DNA from: Gottfriedia luciferensis | Lineage (GTDB): Bacteria > Bacillota > Bacilli > Bacillales > Bacillaceae_G | Reading direction: 5' to 3' | DNA: 64,000 bases | Assembly (NCBI RefSeq): GCF_001712755.1 | Contig: NZ_MDKC01000004.1 | Coordinates: 1-64,000, forward strand | Part shown: positions 44,376-53,807 of the stretch, piece after piece | How the letters are laid out: each line of letters starts with the position of its first letter | Position numbering within the stretch: the first letter of the stretch is position 1 | Program-made: the position numbers and the translations under genes | The notes under the pieces: model-generated | Told to the model about the DNA's origin: nothing | What the model saw: the letters and a program-made list of their open reading frames with translations, nothing else | The model's database searches: none

Positions 44376-45542
44376 ATGAAATTTGAAATATCTGATGCGC
44401 TACTTGAAAAGCTAATTCAAATAAGAAGGAGTTTACATGCAATTCCAGAGTTAGCGTTTGAAGAATATGAAACAACAGCGACACTTGTTCAACTTTTAAC
44501 AGAGTATAACATACAAATCCTAACTTTACCGTTAAAAACTGGTCTTGTTGCAGAAATCGGTGATGTTCGCAAAGGTCCTACAATCGCAATTAGGGCAGAC
44601 ATTGATGCACTTCCAATTCAGGAGGAAACAGGATTACCTTTTTCATCAAAAAATCCGAATAAGATGCACGCTTGTGGACATGATTTTCATACAGTTGCAA
44701 TCTTAGGTACAGCCATTTTATTGAAGGAAATTGAGAGTGAGCTGCCGGGAAAAGTACAGATTATATTTCAACCTGCAGAAGAAATTGGAAAAGGTGCATT
44801 AGAAATTATTAAAACAAATGTATTAAAGGATACAAAAGTGATTATTGGTATGCATAATAAACCTGATTTAACAGTTGGAACCATTGGGATAAAATCAGGT
44901 CCTTTAATGGCAGCTGCTGACGGATTTACTGTTGAAATAAATGGGAAATCGAGCCATGCAGCGGTACCGGAGGCTGGGCTAGATTCAATTCTTACTGCAT
45001 CCCATATTGTTACGTCGCTTCAATCGATTGTGAGCCGTAATATTAGTCCACTTGAAAATGCAGTTGTAAGTGTAACAAAATTCTATAGTGGGAAAGCATC
45101 AAATGTGATCGCTGACAAAGCGGTTTTTAGTGGGACGGTTCGTACTTTTAAGAATGAAGTCAGACAGACCATTCAAAATCGATTAAATGAAATTAGTAAG
45201 TCTGTTGGTGTTGCTTTTAAAACAGATGTTCATACAAATTGGAATCCTGGTCCACCCCCTGTTGTTAATGATGAAAAATTAGCTCGAATTGCAAGAGATG
45301 TAGCAACTAAACAAGACTTACGTGTAATTGAACCGTCTGTATCTGCAGCAAGTGAAGATTTTTCCTATTATTTAGAAGAGATTCCAGGTTTATTCGTATT
45401 TTTTGGAACTTCAGGAAAATATGAGTGGCATCATCCTAAATTTGATCTTGATGAAAAAGCAATCCCGTTAAGTATAAGATTTTTTACAGATTTTTCTATC
45501 ACAATACTGAATGAACTTTCAAAAAGTGTAGTCAAAATATAG
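44376..45542 (+). CDS. M20-family amidohydrolase / N-acyl-amino-acid deacetylase
   Basis: The 388-residue peptidase M20D protein (HipO/YtnL/YxeP type) has metal-ligand motifs HACGHDFHT near residue 101, EEIGKGA near residue 137, GMHNKPDL, the HAAVPEAG dimer-lid segment and the late WHHPKFDLDE. In ytm-like pathways a deacetylase removes the N-acetyl group after C-S cleavage. It follows the luciferase-like gene by 24 bases, with AGTTTAGGAG upstream. Intact catalytic residues. Confidence 0.92.
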   Translation: MKFEISDALLEKLIQIRRSLHAIPELAFEEYETTATLVQLLTEYNIQILTLPLKTGLVAEIGDVRKGPTIAIRADIDALPIQEETGLPFSSKNPNKMHACGHDFHTVAILGTAILLKEIESELPGKVQIIFQPAEEIGKGALEIIKTNVLKDTKVIIGMHNKPDLTVGTIGIKSGPLMAAADGFTVEINGKSSHAAVPEAGLDSILTASHIVTSLQSIVSRNISPLENAVVSVTKFYSGKASNVIADKAVFSGTVRTFKNEVRQTIQNRLNEISKSVGVAFKTDVHTNWNPGPPPVVNDEKLARIARDVATKQDLRVIEPSVSAASEDFSYYLEEIPGLFVFFGTSGKYEWHHPKFDLDEKAIPLSIRFFTDFSITILNELSKSVVKI

Positions 45543-45552
45543 GAGGACATAC

Positions 45553-46026
45553 ATGAGTACTTTATCAATTGAAATAAGTGAATTTAATCAACTTTATGAT
45601 TTACTATCGCAAAAAACTTTCAATCTTTCAAAAGAGAAACTGCATTGGAAGAAAAATGAAAGATCGTGGAGTATTTTAGAAGTGCTAACTCATTTAGTAG
45701 ATCATGCATTTGTAGTGAACTTTCGACTAAGGGAAGTTTTAGCTGGATCAAGTGTTCAATTACCTGCTTTTAATCAAGATAAATGGATTGCAGGGCAATA
45801 TGCAAACGATGGAAATATTGTAGAAGTACTAGAAACATATCGTGTTATTTTATATTACAATAGTCAATTGCTTAAAAGACTAACAAGTGATGATTGGAAG
45901 AAGAGCGGAATAAACCCTCAAAATGCAATCGTTACAGTTGAAGACATAATTAAATCTTTTATGTCACATGTTCATCTTCATTTAAAACAAATACAACGTA
46001 TTTTGTATGAATACAGCTTAGTTTAA
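45553..46026 (+). CDS. DinB family protein
   Basis: The 157-residue four-helix DinB/YfiT-type metal-binding protein has likely ligand histidines in LTHLVDHAF (near residue 46) and SHVHLHLKQI near the end. DinB-like proteins are often thiol transferases (bacillithiol S-transferases), which would fit thiol chemistry in this operon. That role is inference. An AGGAGGAC site overlaps the upstream stop. Confidence 0.82.
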   Translation: MSTLSIEISEFNQLYDLLSQKTFNLSKEKLHWKKNERSWSILEVLTHLVDHAFVVNFRLREVLAGSSVQLPAFNQDKWIAGQYANDGNIVEVLETYRVILYYNSQLLKRLTSDDWKKSGINPQNAIVTVEDIIKSFMSHVHLHLKQIQRILYEYSLV

Positions 46027-46042
46027 TTAGAGGAGGTAGGCT

Positions 46043-46576
46043 ATGTCTTCAAATCGTTTAATTATTAGAGAGTCCCAACCAAATGAAATAGATAAAATAA
46101 AAAAAGTGTTAATCGATGCATATGAACAATATGCTGCTATTCTTTCAAAAGAACAATGGGAAAACTATAAAAATAGTATTATTGATGCAACTGATAACAG
46201 CCACACTAAGACAAAGCTTGTTGCGACTGTCGATAATGTTCTATTAGGTGCATGTTTTATCTATGACTCTGCTGAAAAAGCATATGGATTACCTGAGTTA
46301 GAGATTAATTACCCTATTATTCGCTTAATAGGTGTTTCCCCTAAAGCAAGAGGATTAGGGATTGCAACAGAATTAATAAAAGCAAGCTGCAATCTTTCAT
46401 TAGAGTGGGGATCTGAACGAATCGTTCTTCACACATCAGATATGATGGAATCTGCCATAAAGTTATATGAAAAAATAGGGTTTAAACGGGCTAAACAATA
46501 TGAGTTTATGAATGGAAATATACTCGTTAAGAGCTACGAACTTAATATTAAAGATACGGCAATATTAGCGAATTAA
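46043..46576 (+). CDS. GNAT N-acetyltransferase, possible S-alkylcysteine N-acetyltransferase
   Basis: The 177-residue GNAT has the acetyl-CoA loop [15 protein letters not shown] (~residues 100-114) and a late [14 protein letters not shown]. In ytm-type operons an acetyltransferase (YtmI/SnaA) primes S-substituted cysteine by N-acetylation, and this gene is the only such candidate in the operon. AGAGGAGG precedes the ATG. Its stop is 14 bases before the next start. Confidence 0.82.
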   Translation: MSSNRLIIRESQPNEIDKIKKVLIDAYEQYAAILSKEQWENYKNSIIDATDNSHTKTKLVATVDNVLLGACFIYDSAEKAYGLPELEINYPIIRLIGVSPKARGLGIATELIKASCNLSLEWGSERIVLHTSDMMESAIKLYEKIGFKRAKQYEFMNGNILVKSYELNIKDTAILAN

Positions 46577-46590
46577 TGGAGGGGAAAAAA

Positions 46591-47919
46591 ATGACAGAAA
46601 GAAAAAAACTAAAGCTTGGAGCACTAGTTCATGGAGTAGGAGGCAGTATGTCTGGCTGGCGTCATCCAGAGGTTCAAACGGACGCAAGTGTAAATTTTTC
46701 CTATTACCAAGAGCAAGTGAAATTAGCTGAGAATGGAAAATTTGATTTAGTTTTTATTGCAGATGGATTATATATAACAGAAAAGTCGATACCACATTTT
46801 TTAAATCGCTTTGAACCAATTACCATCTTATCGGCATTAGCAGGAGTAACAAAGAATATAGGCCTAGTTGGTACGCTCTCAACTACTTATAGTGAACCAT
46901 TTACTGTAGCGAGACAATTCATGTCAATTGATCATATAAGTAATGGGCGTGCAGGATGGAATTTAGTTACTTCTCCACTTGAAGGCTCTGCTAAAAACTA
47001 TAGTAAAAATGGTCACCCTTCACATGATGATCGATATAAAATTGCAGAAGAGCACTTAGAAATAACTAGAGGTTTATGGGATTCTTGGGAAGATGACGCG
47101 TTTGTTCGAGATAAAGAATCAGGTGTATTTTTTGATCCAAAAAAGCTACACAGATTAAATTATGAAGGGAAGTATTTTCAAGTAGAAGGTCCTCTTAATA
47201 TCGGACGCTCTAAACAAGGTCAACCAGTAGTGTTTCAAGCTGGATCTTCAGAGAGCGGTAAGGAATTAGCTGCTAAAGCAGCTGACGCAGTGTTTACTGG
47301 TCATGATAATATAGAAGAAGCTAGGCAATTTTATAAAGATGTAAAGGATCGTGCAGTAGCATACGGCAGATCAAAAGATGATATTGTGATATTCCCTGGA
47401 ATTGCTCCTATAGTTGGCCGTACGGAAGAAGAGGCAGAGCAAAAGTATTTAGATCTTGTTAATCTAACTAGTATTGAAAATGCCTTGGATTATTTAGGGC
47501 GATTTTTTGAGCACCATGACTTTTCTCAATATCCATTAGATGAGCCATTCCCAGACATCGGTGATTTAGGGAAAAATAGTTTTAGAAGTAATACTGATAA
47601 GATCAAGAAAGAAGCAAAAGAGAAAGGGCTAACACTTAGACAGGTAGCATTACAGGCTGCTACTCCTAGAAGTGCATTTATTGGCACACCTGAAAAAATT
47701 GCTAATCTAATTCAAGAGTGGTATGAACAAGAAGCAGCTGACGGTTTAATGATTTATTCTGCAATTCCAAGTGCATTAAAGGATTTCACTGAACAGGTCA
47801 TTCCACTATTACAAGAAAGAGGAATCTATCGCAAAGAGTACGAATCTTCTACTTTGAGAGGTAATTTAGGCTTACAAATACCTAAAAATCGACATATTGC
47901 TAGTCTAGTTAAAAACTAA
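46591..47919 (+). CDS. LLM-class FMN-dependent monooxygenase (NtaA/SnaA/DszA type, YtnJ/CmoJ-like)
   Basis: The 442-residue luciferase-like protein is of the NtaA/SnaA/DszA/SoxA branch: [19 protein letters not shown] near residue 128, and [24 protein letters not shown] near residue 210. YtnJ (CmoJ) of this branch cleaves the C-S bond of N-acetyl-S-alkyl-cysteines. It needs FMNH2, probably from the first gene of the operon. ATG 46591 is chosen because GGAGGGG precedes it; an earlier in-frame ATG (46576) has no site. Last gene, followed by a terminator. Confidence 0.9.
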   Translation: MTERKKLKLGALVHGVGGSMSGWRHPEVQTDASVNFSYYQEQVKLAENGKFDLVFIADGLYITEKSIPHFLNRFEPITILSALAGVTKNIGLVGTLSTTYSEPFTVARQFMSIDHISNGRAGWNLVTSPLEGSAKNYSKNGHPSHDDRYKIAEEHLEITRGLWDSWEDDAFVRDKESGVFFDPKKLHRLNYEGKYFQVEGPLNIGRSKQGQPVVFQAGSSESGKELAAKAADAVFTGHDNIEEARQFYKDVKDRAVAYGRSKDDIVIFPGIAPIVGRTEEEAEQKYLDLVNLTSIENALDYLGRFFEHHDFSQYPLDEPFPDIGDLGKNSFRSNTDKIKKEAKEKGLTLRQVALQAATPRSAFIGTPEKIANLIQEWYEQEAADGLMIYSAIPSALKDFTEQVIPLLQERGIYRKEYESSTLRGNLGLQIPKNRHIASLVKN

Positions 47920-47933
47920 CTTCTTAAAATTTG

Positions 47934-47961
47934 GAATCACCATAAAGGTGGTTCTTTTTTT
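47934..47961 (+). terminator. Terminator of the cysteine-derivative operon
   Basis: GAATCACC (47934-47941) pairs with GGTGGTTC (47947-47954), one G-U pair, followed by a T-run. Confidence 0.88.
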
Positions 47962-48045
47962 ACTATATGCTTCAGATAAGTTATTAAGTAAAAATTAAGG
48001 ATTCTATTACATAATGTAATTAAACAATATAAAGGAGTGGGATTA

Positions 48046-48330
48046 GTGATGGAAGATTTAGAATCAAATTTAGTAGAAAAAAAACAAAAAGCGAATTTGA
48101 AGAACCGTTCAACTACGGGTGCGTTTTCGCCTAAAGTCATTTCTATTTTATTAGTTATCAATTTAGTAATTGGCATTTTTACGTTAATTGGAGTTGGTTA
48201 TTTAAGTTATAAAAATAATAATCGAACGGAAATGATGAGAAACTTCCGAAATGGAGGAGGCTTCCCACAAAATGGTGGCGGAGGTTATTTCAATCAACAA
48301 CCAGGAGGATCATCAGGTAGCAGCAATTAA
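48046..48330 (+). CDS. Small single-pass membrane protein with a glycine-rich tail
   Basis: The ~94-residue protein has a charged cytoplasmic-type N-terminus, one membrane helix (VISILLVINLVIGIFTLIGV, ~residues 30-52 of the product) and a Gly/Asn/Gln-rich low-complexity tail (GGGFPQNGGGGYFNQQ). I recognise no family. AAAGGAG is spaced best for GTG 48046 or ATG 48049. It lies before a decayed ABC permease and a two-component system; it may be a leftover accessory of that export system. Confidence 0.6.
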   Translation: MMEDLESNLVEKKQKANLKNRSTTGAFSPKVISILLVINLVIGIFTLIGVGYLSYKNNNRTEMMRNFRNGGGFPQNGGGGYFNQQPGGSSGSSN

Positions 48331-48370
48331 GGAAAAGCCAGAGTTATTGCACATATTAAGGATGATAAAA

Positions 48371-48600
48371 CTTACAAGCTATAATCGGTAAACATGAACA
48401 AGAAACAGATATACAATTACAATTTTTAATCGAATCATTCGTACTTAGCTTATTTGGTGGTATGATAAGTGTAAGCGTAATAAAACTGTATTCAATTATT
48501 ATCATTACATTTTCTCTATTAGTTGGGGTGATTTTTTTAGAGACCCTGTAGAACTTCAAATATGAGACCAATTCAAGCAGTACGATTTGAATATATAAAG
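48371..48600 (+). pseudogene. MacB/FtsX-type ABC permease remnant (C-terminal)
   Basis: Translated by eye, the stretch gives IQLQFLIESFVLSLFGGM, then hydrophobic sequence ending LLVGVIFL, then RPIQAVRFEY. This is the familiar end of MacB-type permeases (ALLQFLIEA..LSLFGG, ARPIEALRYE) with the intervening segment shortened, frame changes and stop codons. Just before it, a readable ARVIAHIKDDKTYK segment may be part of an adaptor protein. There is no open frame over 60 codons. Confidence 0.7.
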
Positions 48601-48603
48601 GGG

Positions 48604-48634
48604 AGCGTTGTTATACGATGAACGCTTTTTTTTA
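48604..48634 (+). terminator. Terminator before the two-component system
   Basis: AGCGTT (48604-48609) pairs with AACGCT (48621-48626) and is followed by a run of T. It separates the permease remnant from the response regulator. Confidence 0.75.
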
Positions 48635-48653
48635 GTCTAATGGAGGCAAAAAA

Positions 48654-49325
48654 GTGAGAATTTTAGTTGTAGAGGATCATATAGAAGTTTTAAATTCAAT
48701 CGTTGAATTATTATCAAATGATTTTAAAGTAGATAAGGCGTTAGAAGGGGAAGAAGGCTTTTTCTTAGCGATGCAAAACATATATGATGTGATTGTATTA
48801 GATGTAATGCTGCCTGAGAAAAATGGTTTTGAAATTGTTAAGGATTTGAGAAAAGTAGGGGTACATACACCAGTTCTTTTTCTAACTGCCAAAGATTCAC
48901 TAGAAGATCGTGTTGAAGGATTAAACTTAGGAGCGGACGATTATTTAGTAAAACCATTTCAAGGGCCAGAGTTACTAGCAAGAATCTACGCTTTACTTAG
49001 AAGAAGTGGTAAATTAACATTTGATAGTTCATTGAAGTATCAAGGAATTATTTTAAAAGGAAAAGAGCATCCTGTTGAAATAAATAATGAATCGATTCAT
49101 TTAACAATTAAACAATATGAGTTACTAGAATACTTCATTCAAAACCAAGGTAAGATTTTAATGAAAGAACAAATTTTTGATAGAATTTGGGGATTTGATT
49201 CTGATACTACTGTTGCAATCGTTGAAGTATATGTACATCAGCTCCGAAAAAAACTAGAACCATTTAATTATGGTAGTATGATTAAGACTGTCAGAGGAAT
49301 CGGATATATTATGAAAGATGACTAG
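48654..49325 (+). CDS. OmpR/PhoB-family response regulator
   Basis: The 223-residue protein has a receiver domain (acidic pocket EDH near residue 7, phospho-acceptor D50 in VIVLDVMLP, LTAKDS and DDYLVKPF lysine) and a C-terminal winged helix (~125-222, with GSMIKTVRGIGYIM). It forms a two-component pair with the next gene. The start is GTG 48654 with TGGAGG upstream. Regulated genes are probably the neighbouring export system, now decayed. Confidence 0.95.
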   Translation: MRILVVEDHIEVLNSIVELLSNDFKVDKALEGEEGFFLAMQNIYDVIVLDVMLPEKNGFEIVKDLRKVGVHTPVLFLTAKDSLEDRVEGLNLGADDYLVKPFQGPELLARIYALLRRSGKLTFDSSLKYQGIILKGKEHPVEINNESIHLTIKQYELLEYFIQNQGKILMKEQIFDRIWGFDSDTTVAIVEVYVHQLRKKLEPFNYGSMIKTVRGIGYIMKDD

Positions 49326-49333
49326 GTGAAGAG

Positions 49334-50569
49334 ATGTTTAAGAAAACCAAAATTCGATTAACGATTATAAATTCAGTAGTATTTATCTTAATAATAGGAA
49401 TCCTTTCATTAATTATTTATTCATATACAAATAATCGTTTATATAAAGAAGTTGATCAATCACTTTTATGGAATATTAATCGTATACAAAATAGTGATAA
49501 TCCAAACCGTTTACCAATTTCAAATCGCGATCCACGCGTTTTAATGATCATGTGGGATGAAAATAAAAAATTAGTAAATCCCATGCCTGGTATGAATGCG
49601 ATTATTTTACAAGATGAACTTAAGTATCCTACAAAAATAAACGAAATTTATAATGATAAAATCGGTGATATGAATTATCGAACGATCTCAATTCAAGGTG
49701 AAACAAATCGAGGGAAAATTACACTGCAAATATTACGTAATATCGACTCGGAAAAGGATTTAGTTGATACATTATTAATCATATTAATCGTTGGTTGGAT
49801 TTTGGGAAGTGCATTATCAGTTGTAGCAGGGTATATTTTGGCTGGACGTGCCTTAGTACCAATAACAAATGCGTGGCAAAAACAACAAGAGTTCGTATCA
49901 GATGCTTCTCATGAAATTCGAACACCTTTAACTGTAATTCAGTCTCGTTTGGAGTTATTGCTCAGAGAGCCAGATGCAACAATCGAAGAAAAGGCACAAG
50001 ACTTTTCAATTATGTTAAAAGAAAATAGGCGACTTTCCAAACTAGTAGCAAGCTTATTAACCTTAGCTAGATCAGATTCAGGGCAAATACAATTAAATAA
50101 AAAAATATTCTCCTTAAATGAATTGCTAGAAGAAGTTGTTTCACACTTCACTGAAATCATTTCATTTCAAAGTAAAGAAATATTTTTATCAATTAAAGAT
50201 ACGTATTTTTATTTTGGTGATCAAGAAAGAATTCACCAATTACTTGTGATTTTAATTGATAATGCAATGAAATTTACAAACGAAAATGATACGATTCAAA
50301 TTAGCTGTAAACAGGTGAAAAATAACTTTCTAATTAAGGTTATAGATAGCGGAGTCGGAATTAAAGAAGAAAACCTTCCTCGAATATTTGACCGTTTCTT
50401 CCAGGAGGATGTTTCACGTACATCCAAAAATGGAATTGGACTTGGCTTATCAATTGCAAAATGGATTGTTGAAGAACATGGTGGGAAAATCAAAGTTCAA
50501 AGTGAAAAAGGAGAAGGGACTAGTTTTGAAGTATCTTTACCAATTATGACCTCTTCAAAAAACAGTTAA
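49334..50569 (+). CDS. Sensor histidine kinase (HisKA type)
   Basis: The 411-residue kinase has two membrane helices (~10-30 and ~145-170) around a ~115-residue extracellular sensor, then a HAMP-like linker. The H-box SDASHEIRTPLT has phospho-accepting H193. N (DNAMKFT), G1 (DSGVGI), F (FDRFFQ) and G2 (GIGLGLSI) boxes complete the ATPase. It is partner of the preceding regulator (8-bp gap). Signal unknown. Confidence 0.95.
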   Translation: MFKKTKIRLTIINSVVFILIIGILSLIIYSYTNNRLYKEVDQSLLWNINRIQNSDNPNRLPISNRDPRVLMIMWDENKKLVNPMPGMNAIILQDELKYPTKINEIYNDKIGDMNYRTISIQGETNRGKITLQILRNIDSEKDLVDTLLIILIVGWILGSALSVVAGYILAGRALVPITNAWQKQQEFVSDASHEIRTPLTVIQSRLELLLREPDATIEEKAQDFSIMLKENRRLSKLVASLLTLARSDSGQIQLNKKIFSLNELLEEVVSHFTEIISFQSKEIFLSIKDTYFYFGDQERIHQLLVILIDNAMKFTNENDTIQISCKQVKNNFLIKVIDSGVGIKEENLPRIFDRFFQEDVSRTSKNGIGLGLSIAKWIVEEHGGKIKVQSEKGEGTSFEVSLPIMTSSKNS

Positions 50570-50722
50570 ATGCCAAGCTATCGTAGCCACTTAAGAAAGT
50601 CATTTGGTGATTTCCCCAAGAAGATAAAGTATATTTCCGACATTATTTCCTAAGAAATAACGTTAAACTACAATAAATTAATTATAAAATAGATTTAATG
50701 AAGAATTTTATACTAAGTAAGA

Positions 50723-50753
50723 AAATCTACTATGATATTAGTAGGTTTTTTTA
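50723..50753 (+). terminator. Terminator of the two-component operon
   Basis: AAATCTACTA (50723-50732) pairs with TAGTAGGTTT (50739-50748) and is followed by T's, ~150 bases after the kinase stop. From 50570 to 50931 no further gene is supported. Confidence 0.75.
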
Positions 50754-50931
50754 TTTGGATAGGGAAGAAATAATCAAGAAAAAGCTGTCCTTAATAAATG
50801 AAATTAAGCTATTTGTAGTAAGAAAGGAATCATTATATGTTAAATAGAATATTTATTTAAGTGAATATAAGTATAATTTTAAAGTTTTTTATATAATCGA
50901 GTGAGAAGTATACTTGGTAAATCTGTTTTTA

Positions 50932-51033
50932 GTGCTAGACTCCTATTGGAAATGCGGGAAGCCTGAGACCCTGCAGGAACGAGGAGGCTTAAGTCGCGCC
51001 CCGTGGAAAGCGATTCTTGTAGTGGAAATCAAC
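50932..51033. repeat. Dispersed structured repeat, partial copy (inverted orientation)
   Basis: On the minus strand this reads TTGATTTCCACTAC..CGCTTTCCACGGGGCG..GCCTCCTCG..TTCCCGC..AGGAGTC, matching 35049-35176 in order. The end that would carry GTTGATTGGAATGG is missing. It lies just upstream of the glpK fragment. Confidence 0.8.
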
Positions 51034-51115
51034 ACAATTTATTCACAGAAATTAAGACAAAGATTATATAAAAATCTAGTTCCTATTTTTCCTTGACCTG
51101 TTTAGAGGGCTGAAG

Positions 51116-51352
51116 CAATTTCAAAGTGATATTTTAAATGTACCTGTCGAGCGGCCTTTAATAAATGAAACAACAGCCTTAGGTGCAGCTTATTTAGCTG
51201 GCTTAGCAGTCGGATTTTGGAAAAACCGAGAAGAAATAGCCGGACAATGGCAAATGGATCGATGCTTGGAACAACAAATGACAACTGAATTAAGTAATGA
51301 GCTATATTCAGGCTGGAAAAAAGCAGTTCATGCAACTTTAGCATTTAAATAA
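51116..51352 (+). pseudogene. glpK: Glycerol kinase 3' fragment
   Basis: A 78-codon open stretch ([45 protein letters not shown], stop) is the typical GlpK C-terminus. The preceding ~420 codons, including ATP- and glycerol-binding residues, are absent; homology stops at about 51116. glpD follows. No start codon or ribosome site belongs to it, so it is non-functional. Confidence 0.92.
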
Positions 51353-51500
51353 GTAAACGGCTTAACTATTTTTTAATTCGAAACTCTAGGACCTTTCTAC
51401 ATGCAGATGTAATTGTAGCGGTCCTTTTTCATTTTAAATTGATTTTTTTTGTGTCGCTTTTTTATGACAACTAGAAAATTTGTTGAAGTGAGGTTTTACA

Positions 51501-53147
51501 ATGGACGAACAATTTTCAAGTTTAAATAGGAAAAGGATTAAGAAAACATTAGCTGAAAAAGAGTTCGATTTATTAGTGATTGGTGGAGGAATAACAGGTT
51601 GTGGTATTGCACTTGATGCTACTACTAGAGGGATGAGTACGGCCCTAGTTGAGATGCAGGATTTTGCATCGGGTACATCTAGTCGTTCTACTAAGCTAGT
51701 TCATGGTGGTTTACGATATTTAAAACAGTATGAATTTAAAATGGTAGCAGAGGTTGGCAAAGAACGTGCAATTGTTTATGAAATTGGTCCACATGTGACT
51801 ACACCTGAAAGAATGCTACTTCCCATATATAAGGGTGGGACTTTTGGTAAGTTTACTACTTCTATTGGCCTTAGATTATATGACTACCTAGCTGGTGTAA
51901 AAAAAGATGAACGAAAGAAAATGTTAAATCGAAAAGAAACGATCGAAAAGGAGTCATTAATTAAAAGAGAGGGGCTTAAAGCTGGAGGATATTACGTTGA
52001 ATATCGAACCGATGATGCTCGCCTTACAATAGAAGTTATAAAAAAAGCAGTTGAACACGGAGCACAGGCAATCAATTATGTAAAAGTGACAGATTTCATC
52101 TATGAAAATAATAGAATAGTAGGAGTCAAAGCAATCGATTTAATATCGAAAGTACCTTTTACAATTCGGGCAAAGAGGATTGTTAACGCAACCGGACCAT
52201 GGGTTGACCAACTTAGGGAAATGGAACGATTAGAAAGTGATAAAAATCTTAGACTAACAAAAGGGGTTCATTTAGTAATTGATCATAAAAAGTTTCCTTT
52301 AAATCAGTCTGTCTATTTTGATACGGTGGACGGTCGGATGGTCTTTGCCATTCCAAGAGATGGAAAGACTTATATTGGTACAACAGATACTTTTTTTGAT
52401 CGAGATACCGCTAATCCAAAAGTAAGTAATGATGATAGGGAATATATATTAAATTGCGTTCAGTATATGTTTCCAACAATAAAGCTGGAAGATACTGACG
52501 TTGAATCAAGTTGGGCTGGCATTCGTCCTTTAATTTTGGAAGAAGGTAAGGATCCTTCTGAAATCTCAAGAAAGGATGAGATTTGGGAATCATCCTCTGG
52601 GTTAATTTCAATAGCTGGGGGAAAGTTAACAGGCTACCGGAAAATGGCAGAGACAATTGTAGACCTTATTACAAAAGATAAAGAAAATAGATTTAAAGAA
52701 TGTCAGACTAAAACTTTACCAATATCCGGTGGCGATGTTGGGGGATCAAAAGGTTTTAATTATTTTAAAAAACGATTTTCATCTGCTGGTATTGCAATTG
52801 GATTAAATGAATCGGAATATAAAAGATTAAGTAAAATATACGGATCGAATATAGAACATTTAATGAATATATCATTTAGTGAATTGAAAAATGATTCTAA
52901 TCTACCACTATCATTATTTTTACAATTAGAATATGGAATTCAAAACGAAATGATTGTAAAGCCAGTCGACTTTTTTATTAGGAGAACTGGATTTTTATAT
53001 TTTCAAATTGATCTAGTTAATAAGTATAAAGACGAAGTGATTCGTTATATGGCGAATAGATTAAGCTGGAATAAGTACCAAATTTTAGAATATCGTTTGG
53101 AATTGGAAGAGCAAATAAAAAATGCAGTTTCTTCATCTGATGAATGA
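51501..53147 (+). CDS. glpD: Aerobic glycerol-3-phosphate dehydrogenase
   Basis: The 548-residue FAD enzyme oxidises glycerol 3-phosphate to dihydroxyacetone phosphate and passes electrons to menaquinone at the membrane. The FAD loop [15 protein letters not shown] is near residue 26, [12 protein letters not shown] near residue 63, and TGPWVDQL near residue 230. A GAAGTGAGG stretch lies 10 bases before the ATG. The usual upstream glpF-glpK are gone, leaving only a glpK tail, so it would act on glycerol 3-phosphate from uptake or lipid turnover. Confidence 0.96.
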   Translation: MDEQFSSLNRKRIKKTLAEKEFDLLVIGGGITGCGIALDATTRGMSTALVEMQDFASGTSSRSTKLVHGGLRYLKQYEFKMVAEVGKERAIVYEIGPHVTTPERMLLPIYKGGTFGKFTTSIGLRLYDYLAGVKKDERKKMLNRKETIEKESLIKREGLKAGGYYVEYRTDDARLTIEVIKKAVEHGAQAINYVKVTDFIYENNRIVGVKAIDLISKVPFTIRAKRIVNATGPWVDQLREMERLESDKNLRLTKGVHLVIDHKKFPLNQSVYFDTVDGRMVFAIPRDGKTYIGTTDTFFDRDTANPKVSNDDREYILNCVQYMFPTIKLEDTDVESSWAGIRPLILEEGKDPSEISRKDEIWESSSGLISIAGGKLTGYRKMAETIVDLITKDKENRFKECQTKTLPISGGDVGGSKGFNYFKKRFSSAGIAIGLNESEYKRLSKIYGSNIEHLMNISFSELKNDSNLPLSLFLQLEYGIQNEMIVKPVDFFIRRTGFLYFQIDLVNKYKDEVIRYMANRLSWNKYQILEYRLELEEQIKNAVSSSDE

Positions 53148-53172
53148 TGTTTAAAATAGGTTCCGAAATTAG

Positions 53173-53225
53173 AATACCCAGACTGTTTGAAAGCGAGAAT
53201 TCGTCAACAGCCTGGGTATTTTTTA
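53173..53225 (+). terminator. Terminator of glpD
   Basis: AATACCCAG (53173-53181) pairs with CTGGGTATT (53212-53220), with CTG/CAG inside, and is followed by TTTTT. Confidence 0.85.
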
Positions 53226-53807
53226 TTATCTTGAAACAAATTTATTTTCCGTAATCCAAAATCTCCATGGATAGTCCCGCGCTTCACCGGTATTTTCAAT
53301 ACCGATCCTAGGTCCACTACTAATATGTTCTGGTTTAATTCCTTCTTTGATGTAAACGGGAGGGAGCCAAATTGGTTTTCCATAAGATTCCATCGTAATA
53401 TTCAATGCTTTTGTAAGCTTACCTGGTCCATTCGTTAAATTAGAAATGGGTTGATTTTTTCGAAATTCGATCATTTTTTCAATCCCGTCTACAGGTTCTA
53501 GTGCTCTAATTAATATTGCATTAGGAATGCCAATTTCCCCGCAAACAACATTTATTAAGGTATGAGTGTGCATTTGATAAGTATAGATGAATCCTGGCTC
53601 ATGAAACATAATTTCTGTCCGTTTCGTACGTCGGTTTTGAAAACTATGTGCAGCACGATCATCTGGGCCCATATATGCCTCGGTCTCTACGATCATTCCA
53701 GAAAGTTCCAATTCATCAGTACGATGAACTAAGATACAGCCCAATAGCTCCTTTGCTAATTGTAAAGCTGGTTTTAAAAAGAAATCTTTTTTAATTGTCG
53801 AATTCAT
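53226..53807 (-). CDS. DNA-3-methyladenine glycosylase (AAG/MPG family)
   Basis: The 193-residue monofunctional glycosylase removes 3-methyladenine, hypoxanthine and related bases in base excision repair. Family motifs visible: ELLGCILVHR, IVETEAYMGPDDRAAHS (catalytic glutamate), MFHEPGFIYTYQMH, ILIRALEP and NGPGKLTKAL. AGGAG lies upstream of the ATG. The length is normal. It is the second alkylation-repair glycosylase in the window. Confidence 0.95.
   Translation of the reverse strand: MNSTIKKDFFLKPALQLAKELLGCILVHRTDELELSGMIVETEAYMGPDDRAAHSFQNRRTKRTEIMFHEPGFIYTYQMHTHTLINVVCGEIGIPNAILIRALEPVDGIEKMIEFRKNQPISNLTNGPGKLTKALNITMESYGKPIWLPPVYIKEGIKPEHISSGPRIGIENTGEARDYPWRFWITENKFVSR

Noticed and set aside
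51102-51344. Minus-strand 80-codon frame opposite the glpK fragment
   Set aside because: The plus strand clearly encodes a GlpK C-terminus; the minus frame is its shadow.
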